This document shows positions 57,811 to 64,000 of a stretch of 64,000 bases of DNA, in pieces. Each line of letters starts with the position of its first letter. Positions within the stretch are counted from its first letter, which is position 1. The notes under the pieces were generated by a model. The model saw nothing but the letters and a program-made list of their open reading frames with translations, was not told the origin of the DNA and searched no databases. Source of the stretch: Prochlorococcus sp. AG-347-L20 (GTDB lineage Bacteria > Cyanobacteriota > Cyanobacteriia > PCC-6307 > Cyanobiaceae); assembly GCA_003281225.1 (NCBI GenBank), contig QCCP01000006.1:1-64000 (forward strand), written 5' to 3'. The translations under genes were made by a program, and so were the position numbers.

Positions 57811-59436
57811 TTATTTGCCTTCAGAAAATTGTTTACCATAACCATAAGGTTCTTCAACTAACGGGGCTTCTCCTTCCCAATTTTCAACTGGAGGTGGAGA
57901 AGATGTTAACCATTCAGGTGTAAGAGCATTCCAAGGGTTATCTCCAGCAACTATTCCATCTCTCAAACTAAGGAAAACATTAATTAAAAAAGGAATTGTG
58001 CTTATTGCCATCAAAAGAGCACCAAGACTACTAATTTGATTGACGAACTGGAATTGAGGATCATATTCTGCAACTCTTCTAGGCATTCCATTTAAACCGA
58101 GCCAATGTTGAGGGGCAAAGCACAAGTTAAATCCAATGAAGGTGATGATAAAATGTAAAATTCCCAATTTTTCACTCAGCATTTTTCCAGTTACTTTGGG
58201 GAACCAATGATATATCGATGAGAAAATAATAAAAACAGTCCCCCCATAAACTATGTAGTGAAAATGGGCTACAACGAAATATGTATCATGAACGTGAATA
58301 TCAAAAGGGACCTGTGCCAAAGCAACTCCTGTAATACCTCCAAAAACAAAATTTATAATAAATCCGCAAGAGAATAACATTGCGCTATTGATGGAAATTT
58401 TACCTCCCCATAATGTTGCAACCCAATTGAAAAATTTTATCCCTGTTGGAACAGCAATAAATGCTGTCGCGATAGTAAAGAACAATCTCATCCAAGGAGG
58501 CGTTCCACTTGTAAACATGTGATGAGCCCAAACAACTAAACCTAAAACAACTATCCCCATTATTGAAAAAACCATTGTTGTATATCCAAAAAGTGGTTTT
58601 CTAGCATGTACAGGAAGTATTTCACTTACTAAACCAAATGCAGGAAGTACCATAATGTAAACAGCTGGATGAGAATAAAACCAAAATAAATGCTGATAGA
58701 CTACGACATTACCACCTAAAACAGGATTGAAAAACCCTGTATTAGCGATGATATCAAAGCTAAGTAGGATTAAAGTTCCTGCTAAAACAGGAGTTGATAA
58801 AACAACTAATAGACTTGTGCCAAGCATTGCCCAGCAATACATTGGCAATTGCATGAGTTTTAATCCCGGCCTTCTTAATTTAATAATGGTGGCGATAAAG
58901 TTTATGCCACCAAAGATAGAACTCCCTCCAAGTAAAAGAACGCTCAGAATCCAAATTATTTGACCTGATTGAGGAGTAGTTATGCTTAAGGGCGGATAAG
59001 CCGTCCATCCGGCCTGAGCAGCGCCTTCTACAAAATAGCTTGCTACAAGCATCAAACCAGAAGGAGGAATTAACCAAAAAGCTACAGCATTTAACCGCGG
59101 GAATGCCATATCTCTTGCACCTACATAGAATGGGATTAAATAATTTCCAAAAGCACCGTTGACTACAGGCACTATCCAAAGGAATATCATTATTGTTCCA
59201 TGCAGGGTTAAAACTTGGTTATAAACATCTCTTGGCATAAAATCAGACATTGGACTAGCCAGTTCAATTCTTATAGCGCTCGCCAAGGTTCCTCCTATTA
59301 AGTAGAAAAGAAAACCGCAGACTAAGTATTGTATCCCGATTACTTTATGATCAAGGCTAAAACTAAAGTATCTAAGCCAACCTTTAGGTTGAAGGCTTTC
59401 ATTATTAGTTTTTTGTGGATCAATTGATATTGTCAT
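57811..59436 (-). CDS. ctaD: cytochrome c oxidase subunit I
   Basis: HLFWFYSHPAVYIMVLPAFG; VVAHFHYIVYGG. Confidence 0.98.
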   Translation of the reverse strand: MTISIDPQKTNNESLQPKGWLRYFSFSLDHKVIGIQYLVCGFLFYLIGGTLASAIRIELASPMSDFMPRDVYNQVLTLHGTIMIFLWIVPVVNGAFGNYLIPFYVGARDMAFPRLNAVAFWLIPPSGLMLVASYFVEGAAQAGWTAYPPLSITTPQSGQIIWILSVLLLGGSSIFGGINFIATIIKLRRPGLKLMQLPMYCWAMLGTSLLVVLSTPVLAGTLILLSFDIIANTGFFNPVLGGNVVVYQHLFWFYSHPAVYIMVLPAFGLVSEILPVHARKPLFGYTTMVFSIMGIVVLGLVVWAHHMFTSGTPPWMRLFFTIATAFIAVPTGIKFFNWVATLWGGKISINSAMLFSCGFIINFVFGGITGVALAQVPFDIHVHDTYFVVAHFHYIVYGGTVFIIFSSIYHWFPKVTGKMLSEKLGILHFIITFIGFNLCFAPQHWLGLNGMPRRVAEYDPQFQFVNQISSLGALLMAISTIPFLINVFLSLRDGIVAGDNPWNALTPEWLTSSPPPVENWEGEAPLVEEPYGYGKQFSEGK

Positions 59437-60236
59437 AAATTTACCTCTGGTTTTTTATTTTTGTTAAACCATTCGTTGTAATCGGATTCTTCTTCAACAA
59501 TTATGGAGGCTCTCATTCCTCCATGATATGGGCCACATAATTCTGCGCAAATTATCGGATATTTTCCTACTTTCGTAGGAGTGAAATTTAGAATAGTAGG
59601 TTGCCCAGGAATAATATCCTGTTTAATTCTGAACTCTGGCACCCAAAAAGCATGAATGACATCTTTGGATTCCATCTTCATTGATACTTTTTGATCAACA
59701 GGTACGTGTAGTTCTCCTGATATGAAATTGCCCTTGGGATAATTGAATAGAAATGCAAATTGCATAGCTGAAACTTCAATTGATAAATTATTTATTGCTA
59801 TTTCATTATCAGAAGTTTGACTTATTCCAGCCCATATTTTTTCAGAATTAGAACTCATCATTTCGTGGTTATGATTTAGTTCTTTCATCCCTCCCATTCG
59901 ATCGTAGATGTTGTAGCTATATAAACCTATTAACAAAACAATTATTGAAGGAATAATTGTCCATACAATTTCTAAGCTTAAATTTCCCTCTAAAGCTATA
60001 CCATCTCCTATTTGATCATTCCTTTTCCTAAACTTAAATAAGCTATAAATAACAGCTATTGTCATTCCTATAAAAATAATTAATCCAATGATGAAAAGAA
60101 TTTTAAAAAGTTCATCGTAAATTGGTGCATTAATACTTGCTTCCGCTGGGAGCAAATTTACATTAAAACCAATCCAAAAAGATATAGCAAAAACGAGTGA
60201 AATAATTAGTATTAAATAAATGTTTTTATTTAACAA
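59433..60236 (-). CDS. ctaC: cytochrome c oxidase subunit II
   Basis: DVIHAFWVPEFRIKQDIIPGQ; CAELCGPYHGGM CuA motif. Confidence 0.97.
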   Translation of the reverse strand: MLNKNIYLILIISLVFAISFWIGFNVNLLPAEASINAPIYDELFKILFIIGLIIFIGMTIAVIYSLFKFRKRNDQIGDGIALEGNLSLEIVWTIIPSIIVLLIGLYSYNIYDRMGGMKELNHNHEMMSSNSEKIWAGISQTSDNEIAINNLSIEVSAMQFAFLFNYPKGNFISGELHVPVDQKVSMKMESKDVIHAFWVPEFRIKQDIIPGQPTILNFTPTKVGKYPIICAELCGPYHGGMRASIIVEEESDYNEWFNKNKKPEVNL

Positions 60237-60451
60237 TTGTTCTCTAAAAATCTGTATTTATATTCTCAAGATATTCAATTTTTTTAATCCTGCATCCTTT
60301 GTTAAAAGAAAAACATTTAAATTCACAACTTCTTAAGATTTATGAAATAAAAGGCGTATTATTAATAACTTTTTAGAGTTAATTGTCAGGAAAAAAAGAT
60401 TAAATTAGTAAATTATTTTTTAAATTAAACATATTAATTTTTAATTAATGT

Positions 60452-61426
60452 TTGGTTTTTGAATCTAATTTATTATGCAAAATAATAGGTTTTATCCATT
60501 TGATTAATAACCAATTATATAAATCAAAATATCTGACAATTTTTAAAAGGTTGGGAAGTCATAGTGTTTTTGCACTTATCGCACTAATCGTAATTGGAGG
60601 TGCTACTAGAGTCATGGAGGCAGGACTTGCCTGTCCAGATTGGCCATTATGCTATGGATCTTTTTTGCCTTTTAAACATATGAACCTAAGAGTATTTCTA
60701 GAGTGGGTTCATCGTCTAGATGCTTTTCTGGTTGGAATATTAATTCTTTTTAAATTTGCGCTTTCAATTATTTGGAAAAATGAAATTCCAAATTGGTTAC
60801 CTAAAACTTATTCATTATTACTTTTTCTCGTTATTGTCCAAGGATCCTTTGGGGCTTTAACAGTAATAAACCTGCTTGATTCATATACTGTTACTGGCCA
60901 TCTCTTAATAGCTTTTCTACTTCTCATTACAACAATTTCAATAAATCAAAATTTAGAAAATTACGACATTGAAGAGCCATTAATCTGGTGGAGATTATTA
61001 TTTTTTATTCCTCTTTTACTTACTCTGATTCAATCTTTTATTGGCGTAAGGCTTTCATCAACCTGGTCAGCCCATATTTGCTTATCTTTTAATAAACAAT
61101 GTCTAATTCTAAATACACATAAATTATTTGCTTTTCCAATTGCTTTCTCAATTTTATTGATTATTGCTATTGCAATTTATAAGAGAAGTTTGCTTAAGGA
61201 AAATTGGAAATATCTCACAACACTTATTTTTCTCTTGTTTTCCCAAATTACTTTGGGTGTTTTAAGTCTTAAAACAAATTTAAATGAACCCATTTTTATT
61301 ATCGGTCATCAACTTAACACCTCTTTATTTATTGCGATATTAACAACATTAATTTTTAGAAATCCTTTAACCAAAAAAGATCTAAACCACTCCCTTAATC
61401 CTCAAACGGTCGGTATCAACTCATGA
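60452..61426 (+). CDS. ctaA: heme A synthase (COX15/CtaA)
   Basis: [36 protein letters not shown] start assumed by the track. Confidence 0.93.
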   Translation: MVFESNLLCKIIGFIHLINNQLYKSKYLTIFKRLGSHSVFALIALIVIGGATRVMEAGLACPDWPLCYGSFLPFKHMNLRVFLEWVHRLDAFLVGILILFKFALSIIWKNEIPNWLPKTYSLLLFLVIVQGSFGALTVINLLDSYTVTGHLLIAFLLLITTISINQNLENYDIEEPLIWWRLLFFIPLLLTLIQSFIGVRLSSTWSAHICLSFNKQCLILNTHKLFAFPIAFSILLIIAIAIYKRSLLKENWKYLTTLIFLLFSQITLGVLSLKTNLNEPIFIIGHQLNTSLFIAILTTLIFRNPLTKKDLNHSLNPQTVGINS

Positions 61427-62424
61427 ACAGTAGTAACTTAGAAAACTTGAACTATAAATCTTCAATTAGGGATGAAGTTGTACCTTCAAGAAAAAGATTA
61501 ACTTTGCCGCCTTGGCTTGAAGTAGCAAAACCTAGATTAATCCCACTTTTACTGGCCACAACTTTGGGAGGAATGGCTTTAACTGAAGAATGGCCTTTGT
61601 CTTCACCGAAACTTATCTGCACTTTAGGAGGAGGCGCTTTGGCAGCAGCTGCAGCAGGAGCTCTTAATTGCTTATGGGAAATGGAATTAGATAAAAGGAT
61701 GACAAGAACTAGCAAAAGAGCCTTGCCAGCAGGAAAGTTGTCATCTGAGACTGTATTTTTAGCCGCCGTATCATGTACTTTGGCGGCTTCGATGCTTTTA
61801 GTAAGTGGTGTAAATTATTTGGCTGCGGGTTTAACTCTTCTTGGTTTATTTAGCTACGTAATTTTATATACAGTTATTTTGAAACCTCGTACAACAAAAA
61901 ATATTGTTTTCGGAGGAGTTGCTGGTGCAATACCGCCCTTAGTTGGAGCGTCTGCTGCCACAGGGCATGTAGGTCTTAGTGGTTGGTGGTTGTTTGGTCT
62001 AGTAATATTATGGACCCCAGCTCATTTTTGGGCACTTGCAATTTTGTTGAAGGATGATTACGCATCTGTTGGTATTCCTATGCTCCCTTCTGTTAAAGGA
62101 TCTGTTTTTACTGCTAAAGCGATTTCTCGTTACGGATGGGCAACAGTTTTAATGAGTATTATGGGAGTCTTTGCTTTACCTGAAGGGGGTCTTTTATATG
62201 GAATTATGTTATTGCCATTTAATGGAAGACTTTTGCAATTAATAAATGAATTAAAGAAATCTCCTGATGATCTTTCAAGAGCAAAGTCTCTTTTTAGGTG
62301 GTCTATTCTCTACATGTTTGGCATTTGTCTTTTGTTATTAATTTCCAGAACCCAACTATCCGTAGAATTTGAGCAGCAATCTATGCAAATATTTTTATCT
62401 ATTGTATCCCTACTTAGTAATTAA
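61423..62424 (+). CDS. ctaB: protoheme IX farnesyltransferase
   Basis: UbiA family; [23 protein letters not shown]. Confidence 0.95.
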   Translation: MNSSNLENLNYKSSIRDEVVPSRKRLTLPPWLEVAKPRLIPLLLATTLGGMALTEEWPLSSPKLICTLGGGALAAAAAGALNCLWEMELDKRMTRTSKRALPAGKLSSETVFLAAVSCTLAASMLLVSGVNYLAAGLTLLGLFSYVILYTVILKPRTTKNIVFGGVAGAIPPLVGASAATGHVGLSGWWLFGLVILWTPAHFWALAILLKDDYASVGIPMLPSVKGSVFTAKAISRYGWATVLMSIMGVFALPEGGLLYGIMLLPFNGRLLQLINELKKSPDDLSRAKSLFRWSILYMFGICLLLLISRTQLSVEFEQQSMQIFLSIVSLLSN

Positions 62425-62460
62425 ATTAGATGTAAAATGTTTTTTAAGTAAATAGTAAGT

Positions 62461-63480
62461 TTGATGAATTATATAAAAGTAAAAGGGCTCTCAAAATCTT
62501 ATTCAGATATCAATGCATTAAAAAATTTATCGATGGAAATTGAAGCTGGCACATTATTCGGAATACTTGGTCCAAATGGTGCTGGCAAATCAACACTAAT
62601 AAAAATACTCGCTACTTTAATAGAGCCTGATAGTGGAGAAGTTTTTATAAATAATATTAATCTGATAAAAAATTCAAGGAAAATTAGAGAATTAATTGGT
62701 TATGTTGCTCAAGACATTGCACTTGATAAAATATTAACTGGACGAGAGCTTTTGGATTTTCAATCAGATTTATATCACATCAACAAAAATAAAAAATTTG
62801 AAAGGATAAATAAATTAATAGATCAATTAGAAATGAATGATTGGATTGATCGTAAGTGCGGAACTTATTCAGGGGGAATGAAAAGAAGAATAGATCTGGC
62901 AGCTGGACTTTTACATTTACCCCAAGTATTAATTTTGGATGAACCTACAGTTGGCTTAGATATTGAAAGTAGAAATATTATATGGCAACTTTTGAAAGAT
63001 TTGAGAAATAATGGAATGACCATTATTTTAAGTAGTCACTATCTTGATGAAATAGATAAATTGGCAGACAGATTAGTGATAATTGATGATGGAAGAGTTA
63101 TAGCAAAAGGGACTCCTGCAGAGCTCAAAAATAAATTAGGAGGAGATAGAGTAACTTTGAAAGTAAGAGAATTTAGTAATCAGGAAGAAGCAAATAATAT
63201 ATCTAAAATTTTATCTTCAATAGATGGAATTAGTCAGATTATTATTAATGAATCTCAAGGATTCTCGATAAATTTCGTAGCAGATAAGCAAAAAGATTTA
63301 CTTACGAAGCTAAAAGTGGAATTGGCCTTCTCAAAGTTTGAAATTTTTTCTCTTACCCAAAGTCAGCCAAGCTTGGATGATGTATATCTTCAGGCAACTG
63401 GGAAAACATTATTGGATGCTGAAATTTCTATGGCAGGGAAAAGAGACCTAAAAAAAGAATCAAAGCAATCCATGCGTTAA
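62461..63480 (+). CDS. ABC transporter ATP-binding protein (DrrA-like)
   Basis: GILGPNGAGKSTLIKILATLIEP; YSGGMKRRIDLAAGLLHLP; LDEPTVGLD. Confidence 0.94.
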   Translation: MMNYIKVKGLSKSYSDINALKNLSMEIEAGTLFGILGPNGAGKSTLIKILATLIEPDSGEVFINNINLIKNSRKIRELIGYVAQDIALDKILTGRELLDFQSDLYHINKNKKFERINKLIDQLEMNDWIDRKCGTYSGGMKRRIDLAAGLLHLPQVLILDEPTVGLDIESRNIIWQLLKDLRNNGMTIILSSHYLDEIDKLADRLVIIDDGRVIAKGTPAELKNKLGGDRVTLKVREFSNQEEANNISKILSSIDGISQIIINESQGFSINFVADKQKDLLTKLKVELAFSKFEIFSLTQSQPSLDDVYLQATGKTLLDAEISMAGKRDLKKESKQSMR

Positions 63481-63529
63481 AAAAATTTTTTGGTTAACTA
63501 ACTATAATGAATAGTAATTACTGCTAATT

Positions 63530-64000
63530 ATGGAATTACAACAGTATAATTTATTTTTTTTATATCAAGAAACATTTGCCTTAACAAAGAGATTATTTAT
63601 TCAATTAAAAAGAAGACCATCAACTCTTTTAGCAGGAATATTACAACCAATAATTTGGCTTTTTTTATTTGGGGCATTATTCTCTAAAGCTCCTGAAGGT
63701 TTTTTACCAGGTGTTGATTCTTATGGGAATTTTTTAGGAGCAGGACTTATTGTTTTTACTGCTTTTAGTGGAGCCCTAAACTCTGGTCTTCCTTTAATGT
63801 TTGATAGAGAGTTTGGATTTCTTAATAGATTACTTGTGGCTCCTTTAACCAGTAGATTATCCATAGTTTTATCTTCTTTTTTTTACATAACAATCTTGAG
63901 TTTTGTTCAGAGTATTGTAATAATGATTGTTTCATACATTTTGGGTTATGGATGGCCCAACTTATATGGTTTAGGAATTGTATTTACAACACTAATTTTA
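63530..64000 (+). CDS. ABC-2 type transporter permease (partial, runs off the window)
   Basis: My translation: MELQQYNLFFLYQETFALTKRLFIQLKRRPSTLLAGILQPIIWLFLFGALFSKAPEGF...; follows the DrrA-like ATPase. Confidence 0.88.
   Translation, partial: MELQQYNLFFLYQETFALTKRLFIQLKRRPSTLLAGILQPIIWLFLFGALFSKAPEGFLPGVDSYGNFLGAGLIVFTAFSGALNSGLPLMFDREFGFLNRLLVAPLTSRLSIVLSSFFYITILSFVQSIVIMIVSYILGYGWPNLYGLGIVFTTLIL

Noticed and set aside
58880-59179. 99-aa minus-strand ORF
   Set aside because: Shifted frame within ctaD on the same strand; Cys/Ser-rich nonsense composition

Overview
AT-rich, gene-dense cyanobacterial chromosome segment. Gene content and protein sequences look like a high-light-adapted Prochlorococcus; this is inferred from family recognition, no search was run. 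Most of the window is core genome: aroQ-miaE-cobI, der, ecfT/cbiQ-like, pipX-pipY-sepF-proC, recO, deoC-like, lrtA/hpf, lipB, pdhC, queA, cysK and two CGS-type genes, rpsD, murE, nifU-like, mqo, lepA, rsmB, a class A PBP, chlG, hisF, ubiE/menG, birA, ndhB, topA, a CobT-like gene, ribE, ctaCDE and ctaAB, and ABC transporters. There are two tRNA genes, Thr(GGT) and Tyr(GTA). The accessory-like part is about 520-4020: small ORFs that end against the tRNA pair. Most interesting signals: (1) a structured leader RNA on the minus strand (about 30250-30330) resembling the 'Downstream-peptide'/glnA glutamine-riboswitch class, in a self-contained unit with its own promoter and terminator, driving a DUF4278 'TYRG-repeat' mini-protein; (2) a compact DUF393 - DUF2805 - DUF2256 - photolyase/cryptochrome-like cassette, including an unannotated 43-aa zinc-ribbon ORF, in which the photolyase-like protein seems to have lost most FeS-cluster cysteines; (3) a fungal-STR2-like cystathionine gamma-synthase beside a canonical one; (4) several unlisted small ORFs, intragenic repeats and hairpins. 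No CRISPR array, transposase, integrase or rRNA gene was seen.
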